A stretch of DNA of 17,871 nt from JBHHZM01 sp046758065 (GCA_046758065.1 JBHHZM010000065.1:1-17871), one strand, 5' to 3'. Positions 1 through 6,979 are shown, counted from the stretch's first letter. Notes: generated by a model not told the origin, from the sequence alone. A program made the numbers and translations.

Positions 1-76
1 TGGTAGCGGAGGAGGGATTCGAACCCCCGACCCACGGATTATGATTCCGCTGCTCTACCAACTGAGCTACTCCGCC
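1..76 (-). tRNA. tRNA-Met (anticodon CAU, elongator)
   Basis: Read on the minus strand, this folds as a complete 76-nt cloverleaf. The acceptor stem GGCGGAG pairs with CUCCGCU (first pair G-U), followed by an encoded ACCA end. The D arm contains AGCUCAGUUGGUAGAGC, and the anticodon stem GCGGA/UCCGU closes the loop AUCAUAA with CAU at positions 34-36. The T arm is GGGGG-UUCGAAU-CCCUC. A CAU anticodon could be initiator Met, elongator Met or Ile2. The body resembles the elongator tRNA-Met of alphaproteobacteria, and the first acceptor pair is G-U rather than the mismatch expected of an initiator. It has its own promoter and lies downstream of mnmA on the same strand. Confidence 0.96.
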
Positions 77-92
77 CCGCCAAGCCGCCTGC

Positions 93-121
93 GGTATAGG
101 TGGCGGCGCAAAGCCTGTCAA
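93..121 (-). promoter_or_regulatory. sigma70-type promoter of tRNA-Met
   Basis: On the minus strand, TTGACA (116-121) is followed by a 17-nt spacer and TATACC (93-98). The -35 matches consensus fully and the -10 in four of six positions. Transcription should start about 10 nt before the mature tRNA 5' end at base 76. The position and quality fit a strong stable-RNA promoter independent of mnmA. Confidence 0.82.
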
Positions 122-174
122 GCGCGCCCCCGCCGCTCCGGTTGTGCCGCGCCGCTCCGGCGAGCGGGCCGGAA

Positions 175-1296
175 TCAGGCCGCGCGCACGGCCGGTTCGC
201 GTTCGATCCAGCCGCCGCCGAGCAGGCGCTCGCCGCGGTAAACGACGCAGGCCTGTCCCGGAGCGATCGCCCCCTGGGGGGTATCGAGGACCACCTCGGC
301 GCGGCCGTCGCCGAGCCCGCGCATCTGCGCCGGCGCTGCCTCGTGGCGGGCGCGCAGCTTGACCTCGACGGCGAGGCTCCCGTCGCCGGGTTCGCTCTCG
401 CCGAGCCAGTTGAGTTCGCGGACCGTCAGCCGCCCGCCGAGCAGCGCGGCGCGCGGACCGACGACGACGCGCCGGCGCGCCGGTTCGAGCCGCACGACGT
501 AGAGCGGCTCGTGCCAGGCGATGCCCAGGCCCCGTCGCTGGCCGACGGTGAAGTTGACGATGCCGGCATGGCGGCCGAGCACCCGGCCGTCGACGTGAAC
601 GATGTCGCCCGGCGCCGTTCCTTCCGGGCGCAGGCGCTCGACCACCCGGGCATAGGATCCCCGGGGCACGAAGCAAATGTCCTGGCTGTCCGGCTTGGCC
701 GCCACCTCGAGCCCGAAGCGCCGGGCGAGCGCGCGCGTCTCGTCCTTGGGCATGTCCCCGAGGGGGAAGCGCAGGTAGGCGAGTTGCTCGCGCGTGGTGG
801 CGAACAGGAAATAGCTCTGATCGCGCCGATGGTCGGCGGCGCGGTGCAACTCGACCCCGTGCGGCCCCATCCTGCGCCGCACGTAATGACCGGTGGCGAG
901 CGCGTCGGCGCCGAGGTCGCGAGCGGTTTCCAGCAGGCTGTGGAACTTGACGTGCTGGTTGCAGCGCACGCAGGGAATCGGCGTCTCGCCGCGCAGGTAG
1001 CTCTCGGCGAAATCGTCGATCACGGCGCTCCGGAAGCGGCTCTCGTAGTCGAGCACGTAGTGGGGCACGCCGAGCCGGTCGGCGACCCGGCGGGCGTCGT
1101 GGATGTCCCGGCCGGCGCAGCAGGCGCCCTTGCGCCCGAGCGCGGCGCCGTGGTCGTAGAGCTGCAGCGTCACGCCGACGACCTCGAATCCTTGGGCGTC
1201 GAGGAGCGCCGCCGTGACCGACGAATCGACGCCTCCCGACATCGCGACGACGACCCGGGTATCGCCCGCCGGCTTGTCTATTCCCAACATGTTCAT
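175..1296 (-). CDS. mnmA: tRNA-specific 2-thiouridylase MnmA
   Basis: MnmA adenylates and then thiolates uridine 34 in the wobble position of tRNA-Lys, -Glu and -Gln, using persulfide sulfur that starts from a cysteine desulfurase; it is cytosolic. The 373-residue protein has the PP-loop ATP-binding motif SGGVDSS (residues 20-26), TGHY (135-138) and DQSYFL (159-164). Both catalytic cysteines are visible: Cys112 in CVRCNQHVKF and Cys208 in SQDICFVP, equivalent to E. coli Cys102 and Cys199. Length and order match the family. The start is ATG at 1296; a second ATG lies two codons inside. No Shine-Dalgarno sequence precedes it, and a -10-like element sits just upstream (see 1303-1330). It lies 23 nt downstream of the alpha/beta hydrolase gene, on the same strand as iscS. 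Confidence 0.96.
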   Translation of the reverse strand: MNMLGIDKPAGDTRVVVAMSGGVDSSVTAALLDAQGFEVVGVTLQLYDHGAALGRKGACCAGRDIHDARRVADRLGVPHYVLDYESRFRSAVIDDFAESYLRGETPIPCVRCNQHVKFHSLLETARDLGADALATGHYVRRRMGPHGVELHRAADHRRDQSYFLFATTREQLAYLRFPLGDMPKDETRALARRFGLEVAAKPDSQDICFVPRGSYARVVERLRPEGTAPGDIVHVDGRVLGRHAGIVNFTVGQRRGLGIAWHEPLYVVRLEPARRRVVVGPRAALLGGRLTVRELNWLGESEPGDGSLAVEVKLRARHEAAPAQMRGLGDGRAEVVLDTPQGAIAPGQACVVYRGERLLGGGWIEREPAVRAA

Positions 1297-1302
1297 GGGG
1301 CG

Positions 1303-1330
1303 AATATAGGGCCTCGCCGTCAGCGCGCAA
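1303..1330 (-). promoter_or_regulatory. candidate leaderless promoter of mnmA
   Basis: On the minus strand TTGCGC (1325-1330), a 16-nt spacer and TATATT (1303-1308) lie directly before mnmA. If +1 is 7 nt past the -10, it falls on the A of the mnmA ATG (1296), giving a leaderless mRNA. The absence of any Shine-Dalgarno sequence fits this. The element overlaps the 3' end of the upstream hydrolase gene. This is inferred from sequence only; the -35 is only a partial match. Confidence 0.45.
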
Positions 1331-2702
1331 GCGCGCCCGGCCGACCGGCCGCCGCCGGAGACTTGCGCCTGAGAATTTCGAGCACGCGGTGAAAGTGTCG
1401 GGTGTCGCGCAACATGCCGAGCGTGCCGCTGAAATGACCCTGGCGGCGCACGAACAGGTTCTCGCGCGGCACCTTCCAGCGCGCGAACAGCGCCTTGCCC
1501 AGGGTAAACGGCGTAACGTCGTCGCGGCTGCCGAGCACCACGACCATGTCCTCGGGCGCGAGCGCCGGATCGCCGGTCGGATCGCTGAGCGGCCTCAGAC
1601 GCGTCAGCGCCTCCGGCGTCCAGCCCGCCCCGGCAAGCGCCTCAGGCAGGCCGACTCCCCGGCTCAGCGAGCCCCCGCGCACCACCTCGTCGAGCCGGTC
1701 GCAACTGGTGACCAGCAGCAGCGCGTCGGGCCGCATCGACGCCGGCCAATGGGCCGCGTGAACGCCGACCAGCTGGCCGGCCAGCGCCCCGAGGCTGATG
1801 CCGCCCACCGCCACCGCGCCCCGGCTGGTGCGGCGGCACCAGTCGACCAGCACCGCGATCTCGCGTACCTGGGCCGAGAACAGGTCGATCGCGCTGAGCG
1901 GCGCGCCGGCCACGAAACGCTCGCCGCCGTAAGCGCCCGGCGGCGTACGACGGCCGTGCCAGGGCGCTTCCATCTCGACGACGCGGCAACCCGCCGTGGA
2001 GAGGGGACGCGTGAAGTCGGGCATCCCCTGAAGGTGCTCGGCCTCGACGAACAGGCCGTGGCCGAAAATCAGCGTGGGCGGATCGGCGACGCCCTCGGGT
2101 TCGCGCACCCGGGCGTAGACCGTGTCGCCCATGACCTCGGAGGGCGACGGGAAACGGATCCAGTATTCGGACGTATCGGGCCCAGAAAAGTGGCCCGATT
2201 CGGTCACCTCGGGAAGCGGGACGGGCGCGGCGTAGGCGCGTTCGGGGGCGGCGAGATCGGCGCCGTAGCGGCTCTCGACCTCGCCCGGGGTCGCGACCGC
2301 GAAGCGTACTGCGGGCAGCAGGCCGCGACGCAGCAGAAACCGGAACAGACCGCTGCCGAACCTCAGGGCGTTTGCGGCGGCAAGGCGCGCCCGTTCGGCC
2401 TCGGCCAGTGCCGGACCGTCGCATCGGCCCGGACCGAATGCCGCCGCCTCCCAGCGCCGCGCCGCCGCCGCCGCCGCTTCGTCGAGCCTCCCGATACGGG
2501 CGAGCGCGTCGGCGGCCTCGCGACGGAGGCCGTCCGCCCTATCGGCGAGCGGCACCTCGGCGAAAAACCGCTCGATCGACCCCGCCGCGACGCGTGCCGC
2601 GGCCCAGGCGCGGGACAGCGGCAGCAGGCGACGCGTGATGACGCGCAGCGCCACCCGGTCGAACCAGGGCCGGGCGACGAAGGACCCCAGCGGCGAGCGC
2701 AT
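1320..2702 (-). CDS. alpha/beta hydrolase family protein (460 aa, unknown substrate)
   Basis: A large serine hydrolase of the alpha/beta fold with no recognised substrate. Residues 1-190 are an Arg/Ala-rich helical N-terminal region. The hydrolase core starts near 205: HGLF (215-218) is the likely oxyanion-hole loop. GGISLGA (300-306) is the nucleophile elbow with Ser303. An acidic residue in GSRDDVTP (Asp394 or Asp395) and His423 in RRQGHFSG complete a plausible triad. The overall arrangement, with a long N-terminal part and an APWHGRR stretch before the nucleophile, recalls the ABHD18/DUF2048 group, but this is a resemblance, not an identification. There is no clear signal peptide or Shine-Dalgarno. 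The start is the only ATG before an in-frame stop near 2765. It lies between fdx (101 nt upstream) and mnmA (23 nt downstream), all on one strand. Confidence 0.8.
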   Translation of the reverse strand: MRSPLGSFVARPWFDRVALRVITRRLLPLSRAWAAARVAAGSIERFFAEVPLADRADGLRREAADALARIGRLDEAAAAAARRWEAAAFGPGRCDGPALAEAERARLAAANALRFGSGLFRFLLRRGLLPAVRFAVATPGEVESRYGADLAAPERAYAAPVPLPEVTESGHFSGPDTSEYWIRFPSPSEVMGDTVYARVREPEGVADPPTLIFGHGLFVEAEHLQGMPDFTRPLSTAGCRVVEMEAPWHGRRTPPGAYGGERFVAGAPLSAIDLFSAQVREIAVLVDWCRRTSRGAVAVGGISLGALAGQLVGVHAAHWPASMRPDALLLVTSCDRLDEVVRGGSLSRGVGLPEALAGAGWTPEALTRLRPLSDPTGDPALAPEDMVVVLGSRDDVTPFTLGKALFARWKVPRENLFVRRQGHFSGTLGMLRDTRHFHRVLEILRRKSPAAAGRPGALAR

Positions 2703-2803
2703 CAGGCGCTCGAGCGAATCGCCAGCCGTCGATCTTGCGGGAATGTCGAGACCACCCGTAGGTTACAGCGAAACCGCCGCGGCGGGACACCCGGCGTCTC
2801 GCC

Positions 2804-3136
2804 TCAGTCGAGCAAGAAATTATACGTTTCGGCGGGAAGCGTCACCGTAAGGCCGTCGAGTTCCTCGGTTATGACGATCTGACAGCCCAGCCGCGACGTT
2901 TCGGTAAGGCCAAACGCAAGGTCGAGCATGTCCTCCTCGTCCTCGGTCGCATCCGCAAGACGCTCGACGTCCTCCGGGTCGACGATGACATGACAGGTGG
3001 AGCAGGCGAGCGAACCCTCGCAGGCGCCTTCGATGTCGATGTTGTTGCGATGGGCGATCTCGAGAACCGACAGGCCCACCGGGGCATCGACCTCGTGGCG
3101 CGTGCCGTCGGGGTCTATAAACGTCATCTTCGGCAT
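2804..3136 (-). CDS. fdx: [2Fe-2S] ferredoxin, adrenodoxin/ISC type
   Basis: A small electron-transfer protein that in the ISC pathway supplies electrons for Fe-S cluster assembly on the scaffold. From the start chosen here it has 110 residues, with the ligand pattern C-x5-C-x2-C...C at Cys39, Cys45, Cys48 and Cys85 in EGACEGSLACSTC and RLGCQI. The acidic stretch EDEEDMLDLA (about 65-75) is the partner-binding helix of the adrenodoxin class. The ATG at 3136 is preferred: GGAG lies 9 nt before it, and MPKMTFID is the usual N-terminus in related bacteria. An upstream in-frame ATG at 3151 would add five residues but has no good ribosome-binding site. In complete isc clusters fdx follows hscA; here it follows iscS after a 232-bp gap. 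Confidence 0.93.
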   Translation of the reverse strand: MPKMTFIDPDGTRHEVDAPVGLSVLEIAHRNNIDIEGACEGSLACSTCHVIVDPEDVERLADATEDEEDMLDLAFGLTETSRLGCQIVITEELDGLTVTLPAETYNFLLD

Positions 3137-3368
3137 GCGCGGGAACTCCATCGGCTGAACGTCACGCTCTCGCGGCGCGCCGCAGCGTCCGGAAACGCAT
3201 CCGAAACGGCGCGGACAGCCGACCCGCCGACTCTAATCTTTTGCCCTAGAACAACGAACCAATGCATTGACATAATTTAATTCTTCTCGACAAAGCCGTG
3301 GCACCCGCATCGGCCTGACGGCCGGCGTGAGCGTGAGATAACGCGCAAACCGGCGCGAGTCCATCCCT
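3137..3368. other. AT-rich non-coding spacer where iscU-iscA-hscB-hscA would be expected
   Basis: No convincing gene is present. The centre (about 3231-3295) is far richer in A and T than its surroundings. A small hairpin CGGCC-TGAC-GGCCG lies at 3311-3324 after the iscS stop, but it has no T tract on the minus strand, so it is at best a weak or Rho-linked terminator. A 43-codon reading frame from an ATG at 3364 to a stop at 3233 has AAGGG abutting its start codon with no spacing and resembles no known protein. No good -35/-10 pair for fdx could be chosen, although the AT-rich block is the natural place for its promoter. Confidence 0.6.
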
Positions 3369-4577
3369 TCATGCAGATTCGCGACTCGTCGCTGCCCCGC
3401 GCAACCGCGCAATCTGCTCGACCACCGTCTCGACGGCGAAGTCGATCTCGGCCTCGGTCGTGAAGCGGCCGATTCCGAAGCGTATCGAGGCGTCGGCGGT
3501 GAGGTCGTCGAGACCCAGCGCGCGCAGAACATAGGACGGCTCGACCAGGGCCGAGGTGCAGGCCGATCCGGTCGATACCGCGATATCCCGAAGCGCCAAG
3601 AGGATCGCCTCGCCTTCGAGACCGGCGAAGCTCAGGTTGAGATTGCCGGGAATGCGCTTTTCGGCGTCGCCGCTGAGCGTCACCCCGGGCGTGCGCGCCC
3701 TGATCCCGTCGTACAGGCGATCGCGGAGCGCGCGGATACGCGTCGCTTCGGCGGTCATCTCGCGCGCGGCGATGGCGCAGGCCTCGCCCAGCCCGACGCA
3801 GAGCGGCACCGGCAACGTTCCCGAACGCAGGCCGCGTTCCTGCCCGCCGCCGTCGATCAGCGGAACCAGCCGCACCCGCGGCCGACGCCGCACGTAGAGC
3901 ACCCCGATCCCCTTGGGCGCGTAGATCTTGTGACCCGACAGACTCAACAGGTCGATGTTCATCGCCTCGACATCGACCGGTATCTTGCCCACCGCCTGGG
4001 CGCAATCGCTGTGGAAGTGAACGCCGCGTTCGCGGCAGATCGCGCCGATCTCGGCGAGCGGCTGGATGACGCCGATTTCGTTGTTGACGCCCATCACCGA
4101 GACGGAAAGGGTGCGATCGTCGATCGTATCGCGCAGTCGATCGAGATCGATCAGACCGTTGCTCCGCACCGGCAGGTAGCTCACGGCAAAGCCTTCGCGC
4201 GCGAGCCGGCCGCAGGTTTCAAGCACGCATTTGTGCTCGGTGACGACGGCGACGAGGCGGTTGCGTCTGCCCTTGCGGTGCGCGCGCTCGAAGTGGGCGA
4301 CGCCCTTCAGCGCCAGATTGTTCGACTCGGTGGCGCCCGAAGTGAAGACGATCTCGCGCGCCTCCGCCCCGATGAGCGCGGCGATCCGCGCCCGCGCGTC
4401 GTCGACCGCCGCCTCCGCCTCGGCCCCGTAGGCATGGTTGATCGAGTGCGGGTTGCCGAACCGCTCGCGGTAGTAGGGCAACATGGCGTCGAGCACCCGG
4501 GGATCGAGCGGCGTCGTCGCCTGGTAATCGAGGTAGACCGGAAGTCTCAGACCGGAGCGAAGGGAGCGATCGGCCAT
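3369..4577 (-). CDS. iscS: cysteine desulfurase IscS
   Basis: A PLP enzyme that takes sulfur from L-cysteine as an active-site persulfide and passes it to acceptors for Fe-S clusters and tRNA thiolation. The 402 residues show YLDYQATTPLDPRV (15-28), GATESNNLALKG (81-92), His115 in TEHK, the PLP lysine Lys217 in SLSGHKIYAPKG, and the catalytic Cys340 in the mobile loop STGSACTSALVEPSYVLRALG. That loop is typical of group I IscS. Counted from the catalytic cysteine, the protein is about 14 residues shorter at the C-terminus than E. coli IscS and lacks the conserved IscU-docking tail (SPLWEM...NSIEW). The N-terminus is about 10 residues longer. Start ATG 4577: GAGG overlaps the stop of the upstream nifS-like gene with 7-nt spacing, so the two are translationally linked. 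No iscU follows. Confidence 0.94.
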   Translation of the reverse strand: MADRSLRSGLRLPVYLDYQATTPLDPRVLDAMLPYYRERFGNPHSINHAYGAEAEAAVDDARARIAALIGAEAREIVFTSGATESNNLALKGVAHFERAHRKGRRNRLVAVVTEHKCVLETCGRLAREGFAVSYLPVRSNGLIDLDRLRDTIDDRTLSVSVMGVNNEIGVIQPLAEIGAICRERGVHFHSDCAQAVGKIPVDVEAMNIDLLSLSGHKIYAPKGIGVLYVRRRPRVRLVPLIDGGGQERGLRSGTLPVPLCVGLGEACAIAAREMTAEATRIRALRDRLYDGIRARTPGVTLSGDAEKRIPGNLNLSFAGLEGEAILLALRDIAVSTGSACTSALVEPSYVLRALGLDDLTADASIRFGIGRFTTEAEIDFAVETVVEQIARLRGAATSRESA

Positions 4578-4586
4578 GATCGAACC

Positions 4587-5729
4587 TCAGGCGGCGGGAG
4601 ACGGCACGCCGGACCGATCCGGGCGCGCCCGGGTCCGGGCGTAGAGCGCGCTCCAGGCCTCGACCAGTCGGTCGACATCCTCGGCCCGGCTGTCCCAGCC
4701 GAGGCTGATGCGGATGGCGCAACCGGCGGTGCTGTCGGCAACGCCCATGGCGCCAAGCACGTGCGAGGCCGAGACCTTGCCAGACGAGCAGGCCGCGCCG
4801 GCGCTGACCGCGACGCCGGCGAGATCGAGCGCCATCACCTGGGTCTCGCTCGACACGTCCGGCATGGTGACGCAGGTGGTGTTGGGAAGTCGCGCGACGT
4901 CGGCGCCGAACACGGTCGCTTCCGGCGCAAACGCAGTGAGCCGGCGCTCGATCTCATCGCGCAGGGCGGCGAGACGCCCGCTGTCGGCGATCTCTGCCGC
5001 CGCGAGTTCGGCGGCGGCGCCGAAACCGACGATGCCGGCGACGTTTTCGGTGCCGGCCCGGCGCCCTTCCTCCTGGCGGCCGCCGTGAACCAGCGGGTCG
5101 AGCGCGACGCCCTCGCCGACGACCAGTGCGCCGACCCCTTGGGGGCCGCCCAGCTTGTGGGCCGAAAGCGTCAGGAGATCGGCGCCGACGGCGGCAACGT
5201 CGAGGGCGATTCTGCCGGCCGCCTGTACGGCGTCGCAGTGGAACAACGCGTTGTGGGCATGGGCGAGCGCCGCGACCTTCGCTGCGGGCTGCACCACCCC
5301 GGTCTCGTTGTTGGCGAGCATGACCGAGACCAGGGCCGGAGCGTTACTGTCGCCGAGCGCGGCTTCAAGCGCAGCGAGATCGACGATGCCGTCGCGATCG
5401 ACCGGCAACGGCGTCGCCCCGGGAGCGGCGCGCAACACCGAATCGTGCTCGACCGTCGAGACGTAAAGCCGCGATCGACCGCATCCTTTCAGGGCGAGGT
5501 TGTTGGCTTCGCTGCCGCTGCCGGTGAAGACGACGCAATCGGGCGATGCGGCGACCAGAGCCGCCACGGCGGCGCGCGCATCCTCGACGGCGCGGCGCGC
5601 CAACCGGCCGAACCGGTGCACCGACGACGGATTGCCGACATCGTGCAACGCGCGGGACACGGCGGCGGCCACCTGGGGCCTGACCGGGGCTCCGGCGTTA
5701 TAATCGAGATAACAGGCGCGCGGCGTCAC
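4587..5729 (-). CDS. cysteine desulfurase, NifS-like (second copy, GTG start)
   Basis: A second PLP-dependent cysteine desulfurase, distinct from IscS. From the GTG at 5729 it has 380 residues: YLDYNAGAPVRP (7-18), GSGSEANNLALKG (70-82), His95 in TVEH, PLP lysine Lys192 in TLSAHKLGGPQG, and catalytic Cys314 in SAGAACSSGKVSASHVLGAMG. The frame remains open upstream to 5936, but that stretch lies wholly inside iscR, and family homology begins at the GTG, which overlaps the iscR stop as GTGA. A GGAG lies 14 nt before it. The CSSGK loop is that of the short-loop NifS-like paralogue that sits between iscR and iscS in several alphaproteobacteria, including Rickettsia. Its specific acceptor cannot be told from sequence. 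The C-terminal 15-20 residues are Arg/Pro-rich and look disordered. Confidence 0.92.
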   Translation of the reverse strand: MTPRACYLDYNAGAPVRPQVAAAVSRALHDVGNPSSVHRFGRLARRAVEDARAAVAALVAASPDCVVFTGSGSEANNLALKGCGRSRLYVSTVEHDSVLRAAPGATPLPVDRDGIVDLAALEAALGDSNAPALVSVMLANNETGVVQPAAKVAALAHAHNALFHCDAVQAAGRIALDVAAVGADLLTLSAHKLGGPQGVGALVVGEGVALDPLVHGGRQEEGRRAGTENVAGIVGFGAAAELAAAEIADSGRLAALRDEIERRLTAFAPEATVFGADVARLPNTTCVTMPDVSSETQVMALDLAGVAVSAGAACSSGKVSASHVLGAMGVADSTAGCAIRISLGWDSRAEDVDRLVEAWSALYARTRARPDRSGVPSPAA

Positions 5730-6208
5730 CGAATGACTCGCAGCTCCGCGGCGCTCTTCGATGTGGTTTCGCCCGCGATCAACCCGCTCGTCCCCAGCAC
5801 GCGCCTGGCGCAAACGTCGTCGAGCGAAACCGAGCTCAGGTAGAGATAGATCTGGTTGCCGAGTTCTTCCCAAAGATCGTGGGTCAGACAGCGGCTCTTG
5901 TTGCTGCGGCAGCCCTGCGGCGAACCAGGCTGACAACGCGTCGCCTTGATCGGTTCATCGACCGCGAGAATGATGTCGCAGATGCGGATCTCCACCGCCG
6001 CCCGAGCCAAAAGATAGCCGCCTCCGGGGCCGCGCACGCTCCTGACCAACTCGGCGCGCCGCAACTTGCCGAAGAGCTGCTCGAGATACGACAGGGAAAT
6101 CTCCTGACGCCGGGCGATCTCGGCGAGCGATACGGGTCTGCCGTCACTGGTGATCGACAGGTCCGCCATCGCCATGACGGCGTAACGGCCTTTAGTGCTG
6201 AGTTTCAC
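5726..6208 (-). CDS. iscR: Rrf2-family Fe-S regulator IscR
   Basis: A DNA-binding repressor/activator that senses Fe-S cluster status through its own cluster and usually represses its own operon when clusters are plentiful. The 160 residues contain a winged helix-turn-helix (about 1-68, with SLAEIARRQEISLSYLEQLF and the wing RGPGGGYLL). The cluster region has Cys92, Cys100 and Cys107 followed by LTHDLWEEL, with His110 in the place of the E. coli His107 ligand. Cysteine spacing is wider than in E. coli IscR (92/98/104). The start codon is GTG at 6208, with GGGGAG 7 nt before it in the 15-nt gap after cysE. It is the second gene of the cysE-iscR-nifS-iscS operon, and a matching operator lies at the operon promoter. 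Confidence 0.94.
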   Translation of the reverse strand: MKLSTKGRYAVMAMADLSITSDGRPVSLAEIARRQEISLSYLEQLFGKLRRAELVRSVRGPGGGYLLARAAVEIRICDIILAVDEPIKATRCQPGSPQGCRSNKSRCLTHDLWEELGNQIYLYLSSVSLDDVCARRVLGTSGLIAGETTSKSAAELRVIR

Positions 6209-6223
6209 GATGCGTCTCCCCGG

Positions 6224-6979
6224 TTAGCAGGTTGGCGGTTTTTCTTCGTCTGCTTCGCCGTCTTCCTCGAAGCGATCAGGCGACGCCGTCGCGAGCCGGT
6301 CGAGTTGACGTTCGAGTTCCTCGATTCGGGTCGAAAGCTTGCCCACGTGATCGAGCAGTCCGTCGATCGACTTGCTCATCGGATCGGGAATATCGGGCGA
6401 CGGCGTGCCGTAGGCGGCGAACTTCGGCGGCTGGGACTTGTCGCGGGCGCCGGCCACGCGACCGGGGATGCCGACGACGGTGACGTCGGGCGGAACGTCC
6501 TTGACGACCACGGCGTTGGCGCCGATGCGGGCGCCCGCGCCGACCGTGATCGGACCCAGGATTTGTGCGCCGGAACCAACGATGACGCCATCCTGAAGCG
6601 TGGGATGCCGTTTCTGGTCGGCTTGGGATTCGGCGTCGATGGACGGTGCGATGCCGCCCAGCGTGACCCCGTGATAGAGCGTGACGTCATCGCCGATTTC
6701 CGCGGTTTCGCCGATTACCACGCCCATGCCGTGGTCGATGAACAGGCGCTCGCCGATCTTCACGCCCGGGTGAATCTCGATACCGGTGACGAACCGTCCA
6801 ACGTGCGACAGAAAACGGCCCAGCAGACGCCACTTACGCACCCAGACTGCATGCGCGAGCCGGTAGATCTGCAGCGCGTGAAACCCCGGATAGCACAGGA
6901 TCACCTCGATACGCGATCGCACCGCGGGATCGCGTTCGAACACGATGTCAATCTCTTCTCGAAGTCTCTTGAATATCAT
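6224..6979 (-). CDS. cysE: serine O-acetyltransferase CysE
   Basis: Acetylates L-serine with acetyl-CoA to O-acetylserine, the committed step of cysteine synthesis; cytosolic. The 251-residue protein has the N-terminal helical SATase domain (1-60: FKRLREEIDIVFERDPA...LCYPGFHALQIYR) and a left-handed beta-helix of hexapeptide repeats (about 66-175). The likely catalytic His83 is in IDHGMG and His125 in KRHPTLQDG. A tail from about 200 to 231 looks like a short coiled coil, followed by an acidic end. The last residue is Cys, not the Ile that docks into CysK in enterobacteria. Start ATG 6979 gives the usual MFKRLRE-like beginning; the ribosome-binding site is weak. It is the first gene of the operon, so cysteine supply is co-expressed with the desulfurases that consume it. 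Confidence 0.94.
   Translation of the reverse strand: MIFKRLREEIDIVFERDPAVRSRIEVILCYPGFHALQIYRLAHAVWVRKWRLLGRFLSHVGRFVTGIEIHPGVKIGERLFIDHGMGVVIGETAEIGDDVTLYHGVTLGGIAPSIDAESQADQKRHPTLQDGVIVGSGAQILGPITVGAGARIGANAVVVKDVPPDVTVVGIPGRVAGARDKSQPPKFAAYGTPSPDIPDPMSKSIDGLLDHVGKLSTRIEELERQLDRLATASPDRFEEDGEADEEKPPTC

Noticed and set aside
152..167. Hairpin CCGCTC-CGGC-GAGCGG after mnmA as a terminator
   Set aside because: The stem is short and no T tract follows on the minus strand; GC-rich DNA makes such stems by chance.
100..1392. Long plus-strand frame opposite mnmA, and similar long frames opposite iscS, anmK, the AsmA-like gene and glnE
   Set aside because: High-GC codon bias keeps antisense frames open; their translations have no recognisable domains and overlap well-supported genes.
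3268..3273. TTGACA on the plus strand in the spacer as a promoter
   Set aside because: No -10 lies at 16-18 nt downstream, and there is no plus-strand gene nearby.
3233..3364. 43-codon minus-strand reading frame in the iscS-fdx spacer
   Set aside because: Its AAGGG abuts the start codon with no spacing, the protein resembles nothing known, and much of the surrounding frame is just a continuation of an iscS shadow frame.
5730..5936. 69-residue N-terminal extension of the NifS-like protein
   Set aside because: It lies entirely inside iscR in another frame, has no desulfurase similarity, and a GTG start overlapping the iscR stop matches the family N-terminus.
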